From assembly GCF_009389715.1 (NCBI RefSeq), contig NW_024067834.1:186001-250000 (forward strand): a DNA stretch of 64,000 nt, given 5' to 3'. Positions 34,496 to 48,279 of this stretch are shown one piece after another. The DNA comes from Phoenix dactylifera (lineage: Eukaryota; Streptophyta; Magnoliopsida; Arecales; Arecaceae). The number at the start of each line of letters is the position of its first letter. The first letter of the stretch is position 1. The translations under genes were made by a program, and so were the position numbers. A model generated the notes under the pieces. That model did no database searches and had not been told where the DNA came from. It worked only from the letters and a program-made list of their open reading frames with translations.

Positions 34496-35313
34496 TGTTG
34501 CTGGTGGTCCAAACCGAGAACGATTGGCACAGCGGTTTGAACGGGGTTCCGTTTGAGTTGCCTTGGTTGGTGTTGATTGCGCTCCACCTTCCACCGGGAA
34601 ACCTGCAAGCAAGCCTCGCACCACCACTGGGGTAGTGGGGGCCCTCCGACGATCAAGTCAGAGGAGATTGGAGGAGAAGGAGAGATAATAGTAGCAAGTA
34701 AGAGAATGCACTGGAAGTTCTTGCTTACCCCCCCCTCTCTTCCTCCCAGCCGCATACATACCAGGCTGGGGGGTCTTTCAGGGGGGTTCGTCATCGTGGG
34801 GCACGATGGAGCTGCCACTGACACGGCCGTTACAGGGCGTCGTGGGGCAGCGCTGGGTACGGCCATGACAGGGCGTAGTGGAGCTCCGCTTTGTACGGCT
34901 GTTACAGGGGATCGTGGAGCAGCGCCAGATACAACCGTTGCAGGGAGTAGTGGAGCAGGAGGCTGCGGCGTGCCTCTGGGGAATAGCCTGTCGTTGTCGA
35001 GAGATGTCCGACTCGGGGTCGGGCTGCGGAGACGAAGATGTCCGACTCGGGGTCGGATTGCTGGATCAAGGGGCAGCCGACTCGGGGTCGGGCTGCGGAG
35101 CCGAAGATGTCCGACTCGGGGTCGGATTGCTGGATCAAGGGGCTGCCGACTCGGGGTCGGATTGCTGGATCAAGGAGCAGCCGACTCGGGGTCGGGCTGC
35201 GGAGCCGAAGATGTCCGACTCGGGGTCGGATTGCTGGATCAAGGAGCTGCCGTAGTCTTCCTGGGCGCGCGTGCCGGTCACGTGGGGCATGGTGGCTAAG
35301 TTCCCCCGTAACA
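34496..35313 (-). repeat. 5' LTR of the gag-only element
   Basis: Right copy in window coordinates, 818 bp, identical to 27415-28230 except for five substitutions and two 1-bp insertions by eye. It carries the same seven CCGACTCGGGGTCGG dyads at 35008-35220. Confidence 0.92.
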
Positions 35314-35318
35314 ATATA

Positions 35319-36590
35319 TACTAATGAAAAAAATACATATTTCTTTGAATACCAAAACAGAAGGGGGTATAGTCAAAAGAAAGGAAAAAAACTTTTCATT
35401 TTTAAAATTATTTTTAGAATTTTTATTTTTTTTCAAATTCGGTGTTTGAATGATCTTTACCTCCTATATATGCACGTTTACCTGGTGATAACCAAAATGA
35501 ATCATCTAGGTAGTGCCAAGGACTTTATTTAATTTGTTTTATCATGCAGGAGTGCTTTTCCATAAATCAAATAGGCAAAACATGGATCAAACCACTGGAT
35601 GATTTATAGGCAGCAATCAATTAATAGAAGAACATCGAAGACCTTTTTTTTTCCTTCTTTCTTTCGTTAATTTAATCAAATACGTGAGGGGCCACATCCG
35701 CCAAATTTCCGGGCTTCAGGTTAGCTCAAGCTCAAGTTCAGATTTCGAGTTCACTGACCAGTAACCACCCAAATATCTCAATGGGCATATTTCCGCGATC
35801 TCCTCAAAAGATGAGCAGGATTGAGGATCGTGCCGCCACCATTGCCCACGTGGCCACCCCGACTCTTCGCCCCCAATCTCGAACACCGAAGCGAACTTCC
35901 CACTTCCCAGTTCGAATTCCGAACCCAGAACCCCGTACTGCGGTCAGTGGTCAGTCTTTCCTATCCTCACCTCCGGGTCAACATACACGATAAACAGGAT
36001 ATCAGATACCGCAACTTTACCGAATGAGCATCAAACGCCACCTGCGGAGCCATCCACCATCCATCGATCGGAGAAGAACGTTTTCTTGCTTCTCCTTCTC
36101 TCGCTTCCTCCTAGTCTCCAGTCTCAACTCTTCACCCCCATAACCCCGTCACCTTCTTTCAAGTTTTACCATTTACCTTCAGTAAAAGAAGCACAAAGGT
36201 AAATCAACATTCTTTGTTTAGTCTTCAATTTTTGATTTTTTTATTTATTTTTACTGTCTCATTTTATCGTTCGTTCCAAAAACTGCCAACTCGCGTTTCT
36301 CTTCTAGTCTTCTTCCCTCTTCTTGTTTTTCAAATTTTAAACTCCATTTACTGCTTGCGAGATGCTTGCTCGCATTTGACTTTGCTATTGACCGATTTAT
36401 TTATTGATTTATTTTGTTTTTCGAGCAGACCGTTGCGATCCCGCACGATTTTAAGGCGGATTCCTCTGGGGCAGCTCTGATCTGGGGGGAAAAAATTTAA
36501 TTTATTGAAGGGTTCTTGGATTCCGTTATCTATCGGCGAGCTCCGGTTGGAGATCTATCTCTGTTCTGTCCACGAGCGCCGGTGGAGAAG
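35319..36590 (+). promoter_or_regulatory. Upstream region and leader of the ankyrin gene
   Basis: AT-rich to about 35800, then mixed. The leader probably contains an intron at 36199-36428: AAAG/GTAAAT donor and a pyrimidine-rich TTTTGTTTTTCGAGCAG acceptor, 230 bp, T-rich. No upstream gene was recognised. Confidence 0.5.
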
Positions 36591-39500
36591 ATGGCGAGGC
36601 ACACGGCGGCGGCGGCCCGTCTCGGACGGGGCGCGGACGAGCAGGCATTGCCGTCTCAGAGGCTGGTGGAGGCGGCTCTGAGAGGGGAGGTCGAGCGGGT
36701 GGAGGAGTGCCTGAGCGCCGCCGGATCGGCGGTGGACGTCCACTACATTGGAACCGTTAGCTTGAAGGTCAAGTGCACGGAGACCGTCCTCCGTGAGGAG
36801 GCGGCCGACGAGGTGAAGATCGACTACCAGGAGTTCAAGACCGATGTCACGGCGTTGTTCGCCGCTTCTCACTCGGGTCACGCTGAGGTCGTCCGCAAAC
36901 TCCTGGTACCTTCCTTTTCCTTCTTCCTTCGTTCTCTTCTTTTACTCTGTGCCATGGGGCGGTGGGAATTTGGCTGGTTTGAATTTGTACGGGTATGCCT
37001 TTTATCTTTTTCTGGTCCTTTCTTTTGGTTTCTTTTCCTATTAACTAGAAATGCGGAATGCGGGATTGGCTGCAAGAATTGCACTTGTTGATTTGGATTG
37101 GGTAACGAAGAATCTTTGCTGCTATGGGTACCAAAAAAAAGAAGCTTTGCTACTTTTCGTTTAACTCCCATAGGGTTATATTTGTTTTAGTATATCTTTC
37201 TTTGAACAATTCGATCAAATATTAGGGCACAGGGTAACTGAAATATCTGGCAGATCGCGTGTAATAACTTTCAATTTCATTTGAATAAATCAACAAATAA
37301 TGATGCTGGCGAGAAACTACAAGCATGCAAACTAGCTGAGGTGAGGCTAGCAAGTCTTCAATATAAAGGTCAAGCATAGCTAATTATCTCTTTACAACTA
37401 GATAAATTTTGGTATTTTTTTTTGGAGGCATCCTTGGTGTATGTAAATTGCAAAGTGATGTACATTGATTGGTGAGACAGAGTGAATGCCAAATCTTGTT
37501 TTTGAGACGACAACTTTGGAATTCAAGGTGAATATGATTCAATTATATATCCTAGTGGGAGGAATAATGACTTACTTCTTTCAGTGTGATACTAATGATA
37601 GGAGACAAAAATTGAAAATCCACACCATTAAGCATGCCCTATAACATTTAAAATGTTGTATGCATGCAAAAAGTTTGGCACCAGTCAAAAACTATTGCCT
37701 AAGCAACATCTGAAAATGATTATTTTATTAGCTAAGCTCATTGTATAGAAAAGTGGTGCTAATTGTTCTTTACATGATTAAAATGGAGTGGATAAAGAAC
37801 ATGCAAAATTGAAGGCTTGTGTGAACAATGCTTGCCATGAAACATAATGAAAGCTTTTTGTGTCACTCATGCCATGTTGGATAATGAAAAAGGGGTGTGC
37901 ACATTAATGAGCATAAGATAGAAGGATGATCGGGCCTTAGGTAATGACAATAGGAGAATATTGGCAGAATCTCTTGATTGAACAAAAGATCTGAAATGAG
38001 GCGAAAAAATTGAAATATATAACCTCAAATGGAGCACATAGGCAGGCTTGGTAAGGACAGGTTTGAACATGTTGAACTTGACGTAAGGAAAAGCTGAAAA
38101 TAAGTTATTTTGCCTCAACACTGAAGCAAAACATTCGAACATATGATTCGAATAACCCGTATTTTCCCCTTTTTGTCTTTGTTATTAGAAGCACTATTTC
38201 TTTCCGTGGACCACCTTCTTGCATCTAGGCTTGTATTGAATCAAAGGGCATTGTGTTTCTATATTTGTGATTGCTGTCTGTCACTTTATATTACATTCAT
38301 ATATTTAGTAGCATGCAGTGAGATAAAAATGTCTTACGCTTCCAATAAGATGTTTAGCACCTGGATTTGAAGTAACTGTTGGCATGCATCATATGAGATG
38401 TTTAGCACCTGGATTTGAAGTAGAACTTAGGCCTTCACAATTTAGGACCTAAACCATGTGTAGTGCTTGTAAAAGGAAACAAAAGGTCTTTTCTAAATAA
38501 AATTCGTAAATGGTTATTTTAACAGAAAAAAGATTGGCGGATTTTAGGATCTTGAATTACATTCTCAAACATGCATTCCTGGAACATATGACAATCATAT
38601 GTGCATGTCTGAAAGCCACCTGAATGCAAAAATCACTCTTGTGTGGTATGATAGGAGCTAGCATATAAAATATTTATGAGAAAGTCGGACCACAAAATAT
38701 ACTTGGTTAATTAATTATTTTTTCAGCTTGAAAACAACATAATACCAATTAAATGCTCCTTTAACTTTTCTCCTGTGAGAATGAGCTCTTAGTCTGGTTG
38801 TTCTGTTATAATATTCTTTCTGAACTCTTTATTCCGTTGCAGTCAGCTGGAGCTGATGTTAATCAGGAAATATTTCGGGGCTATGCAACAACAGCTGCAG
38901 CTCGTGAAGGTCATTGTGGTATTTTGGACATGCTTTTGAAAGCTGGGGCATCCCAGAAAGCTTGTGAAGATGCTTTGTTGGAGGCTAGTCTTTGTGGTGA
39001 GGCTGCGGCAGTCCAATTATTAATCTGCTCAGACATGGCAAGGCCAGATGCTGCAGCACATGCACTTGTAAGTGCATGCTGCAGAGGCTTTCTTGATGTA
39101 GTCACTACATTAATCAAGGTGCACCAAGTTCGCAATTTTCTTGAGAAAGTTGTTTCTTTTATCTGCCAGTTATAGGATCTGTGGTGCCAAGCTTTAACAA
39201 GTATCTAGTTTTTATTCTTCAGAATGGGGTGGACATAAATTGCACGGACAGGGTCCTCTTGCAGTCAATTAAGCCTGCACTGCATGCAAATGTGGATTGC
39301 ACACCTTTGGTGGCTGCTATTGTCAGCCGGCAAGCTTCTATTGTGAAATTTTTGCTAGAGGTAATATGCTACCTGTTTTTGTAGATTTTAATTGCGAGCC
39401 TTCATATTATTCCCATGAAATGTCTTTGAGGTGAAGAGCCACTTGAAACTGGAGGATGGCTTTTACTCAATTGCGCATCATTTCCTGTACTTTGGTCACG

Positions 39501-41633
39501 ATTCCATGAGCTGCTTCCTGTTTGTAATTTTGGTCTGGAAAAGCTCCTCTTTCACACCTCCTCATTGGAAAGTAAAGAGGATGAAATTACATAAGATTAC
39601 TATATAATTTCTTTCTGTTGCTGTTTTTGCTAAATTCAAACCTATAAAACTCTTTTGTTGTTCTGCTTTTGTAAACTAGTGAACATTTTCTTTTGGCAGC
39701 TGCTGCTAACTTTGTGCTAACTTGAATTATAAGTTATGAGAAACAAATACACCATCTACCTGCTCTCTTCAACCTCCTCTTTAGGCTTTTAAATGTGTCA
39801 ACAATAACTTAACTCTGCGAAGAAATTTGTCAACGTTACTGCAGGTCCTTGTGTATTTGTCCAGAAATTGACTTAGGTCATATATCAGAGAATTATTAGA
39901 CACAATAAGCACAAAATATTTTCTTAACAGAGATACGGTCTCAACTTCATTCCAGGACATGCAGGCATTTAGAATTCAATGCACAAGAATGGCTTTATTC
40001 TTTAGATTTCTCCCCTCCCCCACCAAACCCCCGCCCCTGCATGTCATTCTCTGTGTATTCATCAACAAGGATCTGAATGCAGGTTGGTGCTAAGACAGAC
40101 TGTCTTGTTCGTGTGGGTGCATGGTCATGGGACCCTGTATCCGGTGAAGAGCTGAGAGTCGGTGCATGCTTGGGGGAGATTTATAATGCAGCATGGTGTG
40201 CAGTTGAGTACCATGAAGCTAGTGGCAAAATTCTCAAGCTGTTGCTTCAACATGAGCCATATTTGCTAGAGAATCCACATCTCGGTAGAACTCTTCTTTG
40301 CCATGCCATCCTCTGCCAGAATTTCAATGCGGTATATGTGCTCCTTGATGCTGGTGCAAATTCCAAGTTCCCCATAAAGACAAAAATTGGCCATGAATCA
40401 CAACCAATCCATTTAGCTGCTAGACTTGGCTGTGTTTCCATTCTTAGACAGTTAATCTCAAATGGATGTGATATCAATGCAAGGACTTCAGCAGGTGAGA
40501 CTCCTCTAATGATCTCTGCGAAGGATGATCATGCTGATTGTTTTCTAGAGCTACTTATAGCTGGGGCAGACTTAGGGCTGGTCAGCAATTCAGGCGATAC
40601 TGCTGTCCAGTTGGCAAGAAGAAGTGTGTTTGCATCTTCCATCATAAGTACCTTTTCCCAGGCTTTAATTTCTGGTGCAACTCTTCGTTCAACAGATCTC
40701 AGTGTATTCTCTCCATTACATTTTGTTGCTGGAAATGGAAGTGTTGAACCACTGCAAATGATTCTGCGTTCATCCACTGCAGATCTAAACAAACTGGATG
40801 GTTCAGGTCTGAGTCCCATCATGGTTGCAGCAAAGGCTGGACATGCTGAGGCTTTTCGTCTTTTACTAATGGCTGGGGCAGACACTGCAGTAAGAACTCC
40901 TGATGGTAAGACTGTGATATCTGTCTTGCAGCATGAAAATTCTGCAAACAGGGACTGCTTTGAACACATCTTGCTCAGAGCAGTGCTGGCTAATGTAATA
41001 ACTGATCATACATCATTCAGAGCTCTCCATTATGCATCTTGGAAGGGGGACTCGTCATCACTAATCCAGCTCTTAAAAATGGGATATAGTGTCAATTCCT
41101 TGGATGAAGAGGGGTATTCACCACTTATGCTTGCTGCCATTGAAGGCCACTCTGATGCATGCAAGATTTTATTGTTACAAGGGAATGCAGACTGCAATCT
41201 TGTCAATCATCGGGGAGAGACAGCCTTATCTTTGGCGAGGAAAGGCAACAGGTCAAACAAGGTGACAGAGGGCGTGCTGCTCGATCATCTGGCTCGGTCT
41301 CTTGTGCTTGCTGGTGAGGAGCTCTGCAAGCACACAAGGGAAGGTAGAGGATCTCCACACATGAAGACTGTCCGGATGCTGAAATCTGGGGTGCTGACAT
41401 GGGGCAAATCGACCAGGAGGAATGTAGTGTGTAAGGAGGCAACAGCTGGACCTAGCTTAAACTTTCTGAAGAATCGGAAGATGGCATATGAGGATGGTAA
41501 AATGTTGATATTTAGAGTGGTTACATTCAGTGGTAGAGAGGTCCATTTTGAGCCCGGCTCTGCTTCTGGTCTGGAGCTCTGGGTTCGTGGTATTAATCTC
41601 ATTGCAAAGGAGGCTGCTTCTTCAGGGGCTTGA
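36591..41633 (+). CDS. Ankyrin-repeat protein, four exons
   Basis: Cytosolic or membrane-peripheral scaffold-type protein by family; no specific partner can be named. Exons 36591-36905, 38843-39118, 39223-39360 and 40083-41633, all phase 0 with GT-AG introns, encode 759 residues. At least eight ankyrin repeats are visible: DVTALFAASHSGHAEVVRKL, GYATTAAAREGHCGILDMLL, CTPLVAAIVSRQASIVKFLL, RTLLCHAILCQNFNAVYVLL, SQPIHLAARLGCVSILRQLI, ETPLMISAKDDHADCFLELL, LSPIMVAAKAGHAEAFRLLL and YSPLMLAAIEGHSDACKILL. The last about 50 residues (KMLIFRVVTFSGREVHFEPG, ELWVRGINLIAKEA) resemble the end of a PH-like fold. The ATG at 36591 is the first in frame; an apparent extension upstream starts at a TTG. Exon 1 is strongly GC-rich and the others are not. 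No kinase, RING or transmembrane domain was seen. Confidence 0.9.
36906..38842 (+). other. Ankyrin-gene intron 1, 1.9 kb
   Basis: Begins GTACCTTCC and ends CCGTTGCAG. It contains a 26-bp direct duplication GATGTTTAGCACCTGGATTT at 38349 and 38397. No embedded gene was recognised. Confidence 0.8.
39361..40082 (+). other. Ankyrin-gene intron 3
   Basis: Begins GTAATATGC and ends CTGAATGCAG; 722 bp, AT-rich, nothing else recognised. Confidence 0.8.
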
Positions 41634-42914
41634 TGACAGAGTGGGGATGCAGAATATCAATCTTTCTGGAGAAGGGTTCCTTTTAAGCAACTTTAGTAAA
41701 TTGTTAATTGATCCCTCCTTTTATCTAGTACAAAATTTGTCTTGGCCGGTGTTTGAATATAGTTCTGGTGATGCTCGAACAGAAGATGTTTTGCTTTGAT
41801 CGCCCTGATGATCTTGTATTTGCTTAAGCCTAAGCTGCATTCTTTTTTTTCCTCTTAATGTACAGCTTGGTCTCATAACTGAAATGTTTAGTTATGCTTA
41901 ATTTGATCGTGTTCTTCTTTACCTCTTCCTTTTTGAGCAATGATATTTGCATGACATATTCACGGTTTAGAGATCCATGGTTCTTTAAGGAGAGGAGTTT
42001 TCATGCCTAAACGTCTTTGTTATCCTTTTTTTTTATTGTTAAATTTTTTCCTTTGGTTGGGACTGCTCTGCTCTCCTGTTTCAGGCACAACATTGCAGAT
42101 CCAGATAGTGCAGTGCTTGCCTTTGAATATAGAATGGGCTCCATAGGAACTTTAGACCTGAAAAAGGAAATTATATATATTTTTTTGAATTAAATGATGA
42201 AACAACCAGCAACTCCTCGATTGGGCTTTTGATTGGCAACAGCATCTTATAAATTTCAATTTTATTTGAGCTTCCTGTTCTTCACCAAGATGATATTGGC
42301 ATGCACATTTAAATTCATCTAAGGCTTTAATTTTTTCCCTCCCTCTCCTCCTAGCTCTCTTATAGCTTACTATTTCGCTTAATCTATAGCTCATCATAAA
42401 TTACATACTTAGTCTTACTTAGAATTTTCATATATTTAATGATATATTTTTTTAAAAAAAACTTCGTCGTTCCCTGAAGCATACATGAATTGTCAAATCT
42501 ATACATTCTACTTTGATTGACAAAAGCTTCATGCGTACATATCTCATTGCTCAATTAGTGAACAACTTATATGTTTGTTATCATTGGTGATGTCAGGAAT
42601 GATGCAACTAAAAGTTGCTAACTCTTCTATTATTTTTTCTAATGTTATTATAACACTTAATTAATTTATTAAAATATTAAATTTATTTTATAAATTTTAT
42701 TAGTATCGTGTTGATAAAAAAAAAAATTCACTATTCTTTTTTTTTAAGAAAAAGAAAATATACCTGTACTTTAAAAGGCTCGCTCGCATATTTTTTCCCC
42801 GGCTTAAGGCTTAAATCGTCGTTTCCACCTGACGCCAGTGGTGCCGGCCCCAAATCGAGCAAGGCTCCGCACTTCTGAACTCCTCCGTCCAGGCGGCCAG
42901 AGAGCCAGAGAGGG
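41634..42914. other. Ankyrin 3' flank and EMC8/9 promoter side
   Basis: The first about 250 bp are likely 3' untranslated region, with T-rich and TGTA-like poly-A context near 41840-41870. The remainder is AT-rich; the GC rise at about 42800 marks the EMC8/9 leader. No other gene was recognised. Confidence 0.45.
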
Positions 42915-45900
42915 ATGGGGGCGGAGTGCCATTACGAAGTAGCGCAGGCCGCCTACATAAAGGTGGTCCTCCACGCCCTCAAGCACCGCGCCTCCCCTGT
43001 CGGCGGCCTCCTCGTCGGCCGCCTTCCCGAAGACAACGCCTCCACCGTCCAGATCGCCGACGCCATCCCCCTTACGCACTCCCAAATCGGCCTGCTACCT
43101 TCCCTCGAGCTCGCCCTCATCCAGGTTCCCATTTCCCCTCCCATCTCTCTCTCTCTCTCTCTCTGCCTATCTCTTCTGTTGTTTTCTACGGATTGGGACT
43201 AAGTCTAGGGTTTTCTTTCTTATCGATAGGTAGAAGAACATTTCGGGGCTGAGGGGTTTAGTGTGGTGGGTTACTACCACGCCAACGAGAGGTACGATGA
43301 CGCCGAGCTGGGAAACGCTGCCAAGAAGATCGGCGATCATATATTCCGATACTTTCCCCGGGCTGCGTTGCTTATGGTCGGACTTTCTCTTTTTCTTCAT
43401 TCTCTCCATTCTTTATGGGTTTCAGGAATTCTTTGGTTTCATATATTTCATGTTGTTTATTGGTGTCTTGCTGGACCAGTTGGACAATAAGAGGCTGGAA
43501 GGGTTGCTGAAGGGGAAAGGACGGGATCTTGTAGTGCAGGTAATGGTAGTCCTCCTGTTGTTCTTTCATTGTGATCTTTCTTATTTGAATCGAAATTTTG
43601 AAGATTCTATTGTAGAGGTGGGAACGGGATTCTGGATTGGATCACTTTTATTTCTTCCCTAGAAAATATTCCTAGAAGCTTCTGTGCATAGGATAGGAGC
43701 ATGGTCAGTCTTGGAGGAAATCAAGGTTGACTTCTATATGGATGCTATTTACCCTGGCAAAGCAAGAACTCTTTCAAGCCTTTAATTATAGTTTGTTTGA
43801 CCTAATTTTCGGATCTTTAAGAAAAAGAATTAAACATGAACAACAAGAAAAGGGGAAAGGCGAATAAATTGAAGGTTTTCATCAAATTTCTGTAGAAAGT
43901 AGCTGTGTACATTGTAGATTTGTAAAACTTACGAAGAGTAGTACTGGAATTAAAACAACTCGATCTTCTGATAACCCATAAGACACATCAACAAGTAACT
44001 TAACCTAGAGATTATTGGAACTATTACTTGTATTTTTTGGTTTTTACATTTTAATCATTATCCAAGATTTATCTGTTTCTGATTTTAGATCATTTTTAAT
44101 TTTCCTTCAAACGGACATATCCATTCAGGTACTAATTTCTCTCTTGGGTGTCTGTAAAAAGATATTATCTTTTGGGTTGTTTTGTTCTTTGTCTCAAAAG
44201 ACACATCCTTTAGTTTGGTAGTTTCACTGCTTGCATCCAAGGGTCACCCTTATTAATGATGGGATGCATCCAGACCTATTGTTCACATAAATTTGATGGA
44301 CGATGCAACTCTTACCCTTTAACATCCACTCAGACATCAAATGTTTATAAATGGGGCATGGTTTGTTTGCTCCTGTACATCCTAAGAACAACAAGAGAGT
44401 TTGATGGAGGTTGCCTTTGGTTGAGTTATTAATCATATATAATTCTTTTGAAAGGAAGAGATTTCTCGAATTGCTCTTACTTTCATCCCCAGCTTTCAAA
44501 GTTCTTTTGTCCTTTCCCTTTGTATTTGAGCTGAAGGATTGATTCACATTCACCCTTCAGCTATCTTATTGGATGCATCTTAAGGTGGGCAAAGTTTTTT
44601 GTTGATTCTTGGATGTGTCTTATATTGATTGGGTCTGCCTTTTGATGTAACTATCGAATTGAAGGGCATGTCTTGTTGGAAAAAATAACATAACAAACTG
44701 AGAGATGTTCCTCTTTTGGAGACACCCAAGAGAGTAATATACTATGTCAACAAACATGTTCATCCAAAAGAGAACAAAAGGGAATTAAAACATAAAGAAA
44801 CCAATTTTGAATCAATATTTAAACATAGAATCAGAAAAATAATCTCCAATAATTCTCAAATGATTCAAGATATAAACCAAATAAAAGTTACACATTTGGA
44901 CAAATAATTCTATGAATTGACTGAAATTATTGGTTTTAAGTATCATTTTCTCATAGTAAGAACCGTCTATAAGAAATCATGGTGAAGTCTTTTGTGCAGA
45001 ATTCACAAATTTTACACATAACACAAGCTGTTGCAAATACATTCTGTGTATTACATTACAACTTGCTAAAGTACCTTGTTTTCCTAAATGCTCTAGAGAT
45101 TGAATCATAACGACTTACTTCAATTTTGACTCTATCTCCTGGTAGTATCCGTATAAAACTGCGCCGGAACCTAATAAGTTGGAGCGTCACTAGAATTAGT
45201 CGGTTGGTTAGGTCTTGGGAACCTGGCTCAATTAAGCTGGTTCACGTTGACTTTTAAACCAATTACTTGTTTGTTACCCAACTCAAACTTTGGTTCATGT
45301 CTAGGTTTAAGTTGATCCACCTTAATTATAATTTGATGAGACCCTTATATACATACACACATACACATAATTAAAAGTGTTCTTAAACCATTGGATTGTG
45401 TGGTCTGATCTAATGGTTGAGGGTTGTTTTGGTATAATAGTAGAGAGTGGAGATTGTACTAACTTAAATCATCGTTCTTGTCCTCTCTTATTGCTCTATT
45501 TGGATATAATGAAGAGAAGATAGGAGAAGAGAAAAGGGAAGAGAGAAGAGAAGAAAATAATTTGCTCTCTTGTTTGGGTGTATTGGAGAGAAATGAAAAG
45601 AAATTTATTTGGACCATCTAGTGCAGAGGGGGGGAGGGGGAGAAATAAAAAGATATTTGTTTCTTCCCTCCAAATCTCTTCACTTTTGGGGAGATAATTT
45701 TTTCTCTCCATTTCTTTTCTTCTCTCAACCTCTTCCCTTATTTTCCTAACCAAATGAGAGAAACTCAATTTCTCTCTTTACTTTTTCTTCTCTCCATTTC
45801 TCTCAATCCAAACAGGATGTTAATTCTCACTAGGTGGAATCCTAGCCCCATTCACATGCCTTATCGATCTCCACCAGCACTTGGTCATCAAGCATCAATA

Positions 45901-48192
45901 TTCACAGGCCATCTTGTTGGTCCTCTCCCTCCCTTATTACCTTTCTCCTTAGTCCTCTCTTAGGCCCTCTCTCGTGTCTTTCTTCTTTTTTTCTCCCTAT
46001 TTCCCCCCTTGTAGATCTTGCCCCTATCATCATTGCTCCATGCTTTCACCCTCCTTGCCAACTTGCCACGATGACCAGAATTTAACTGTAGTAGCCCAAC
46101 CAAAGACTCATCGAAACTCTTTGATCCCTCCACTGCTAGCTGCCACTTGACCTCTTTGCCCCTTGCTGCTTGTCCCAGTACTCTCTTCCATCCTGGCTAG
46201 CCATTACCACCAAAGCAGTGCCAACCCTAATGTGTTTTCCTTCCCAAAACTAAACCTGTTTGCTATTTGGTGAGCTGAGTTTGGTGCTTGATATAGGCTG
46301 AGTCAGCTTTCAAAAATCTAGGTTGGCCCAAACTCTGACTAGATTTGAACTGACTTGTTTACGACCCTAAGCCTCACATCCACAAGTCTATTACGGGTAT
46401 TTTGTAATGACATGGATGCTACTTAATTGGATGTGGACCTAAAGCACTACCACCATAAGAGGTATTGAGGGGGTAATTTACTTGTAGTGTTTTCTGAATT
46501 TCTTCAACAACCCAAGAATTAGTAGCAGCTGAGACAGCCCTATGATCTGTAACAAGTTTGGGTAGCCATTAGTCGGTAATCATGTATGGGCTTTAATCTC
46601 TTCTTCTTGATAGTTTTACAATTTTGTGTTGCGCAAACCTTTTTGCAAGATCTAATATTTGTAAAAGTAAAACCAACATATAAAATAAAGATATGAGAAT
46701 AATTAAATTTTGTAGGTAGCATCAGTTTACTATTTTTCACAACATTGTTACATCATATGATAATTGGGATAGCATGGAATAACACCGACATTTAAAGAAA
46801 CATGAGTGGCTTGATTGGCGACCAAGTTTGCCATCCATAGATAAACTGCCTAGCAACCCTTATTACTCTTCGTTAGGGCCTTGCTAAGAAGAAGTTGGTG
46901 ATATCAGCTCACTCCGATTTCTATTTTTAACAATACCAAAATTCACTTTGAAGGTGATTTCCACTATCCCTAGAAAAATGATGGCAGGTGATCCACAGGC
47001 TTATCCGCTCATCTGACCTACTCTAACTCGCCAGTGTGGCCTCATTGAGACTCGATTGGCAATTATTGCATGATGTGGGGTGTTCTAGCATCCAAAGAAG
47101 GCTGAAAATGTAACCATATGCGTTTAATATTTCGATGACATGTTATAATATTTAAAATTAAGAAAAATGTTCTTTAAATAAGTAATAATTATATGCATTA
47201 TACAGCTTCATGCATTTTGTATTGTAAACTAATATTGTAACTGCTTAGAATATTACAATAACAAATTAACTTGGAATTACAAAGGGATATGTATAAGTAT
47301 GTTTGAGGTATTATACATGTACTGTTCATACTATGAGAAGTTGAGAGATTATGGAATACCTTGAATTTTTAACCTTTTTTCTATCTAAAATGATGACTTG
47401 TTTGGTCATTGGCATTTCAATTTGTATATTAGGTTCTCAAATTCCCAATCAAGGAAAAGGTACGAGTTCCTTGATTAGAAATAAAAGACTATTGAGATGG
47501 GCTGGTGAAAGTTAAAAAAAGGAAAGCAGAGCACTACCATGTATTGCTACATACTGTTATATAGATGCATATTGAAACGATATAAGTTGATTATGCGAAT
47601 CTTTTGAAACACAAATTTTAAGTTAATAGGGCTATTGGTTGATGGTGTGCTAGGTTGATCAGGTCAATCAAAAGGATTGTGGTCGATCAGATAAATATGG
47701 GTTCAGCACCTTCGCAACAAAGACTTAAAATTTCTAGTGCAAGCAGAGACTAAGCAAACTAGGAAATAAAAAAAATTGAACAGATATGAACTGAGAAACC
47801 TGATTGGTGTAATTTAATTGACAAGTACACTGTTTTAATGAAAATGGAAATTGATTAAGTACACCATCGATCCATGGAGACTCCAGGCAGGTTATAACTT
47901 ATTGTCGAAGGCAAGATTCCTGCTTCTAAGGCATGCAGGACAATTTAGCTGTAGTCTTGTGAGTGCATGCTGTGCTATAGTTTTGGTCTACAGGTGCCAA
48001 GCAGTTTGACATCAGTTTAAACAGGTGACAAGCGACCTGCCGCTAGTTTGGCCAAGGTTCTAGTTTCCCATAGGGTTTTCGAATAAAGGAATGCACGTAT
48101 AGCGAGGGGTTCTTGGACCATGGATAAGGGTATCATAGACTATGACACTTGGCCATCCTAGGGCAGCACGAAAAATTAGGTATCTACATCTA

Positions 48193-48279
<87 letters not shown>

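Larger units (their letters stand above)
27415..35313 (-). mobile_element. Full-length gag-only LTR retrotransposon (TR-GAG-like, Ty3/gypsy-derived)
   Basis: LTRs at 27415-28230 and 34496-35313 (816 and 818 bp, both TG...CA) are flanked by the target duplication ATATA (27410-27414 and 35314-35318), inside a (TA)n tract. I count five substitutions and two 1-bp indels between the LTRs, so the insertion is recent. Transcription runs on the minus strand: the 5' LTR is 34496-35313, a primer-binding-like TTGGCGCTAGAGGAAGG follows at 34494-34478, then gag. Only the last part of integrase remains of pol, followed by about 1 kb of unique sequence and two tandem arrays. A purine tract (GGAAGTGGGGGG) at 28246-28235 precedes the 3' LTR. 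Protease, reverse transcriptase, RNase H and the integrase core are absent, so mobility would depend on enzymes supplied in trans. Total 7899 bp. Confidence 0.9.
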
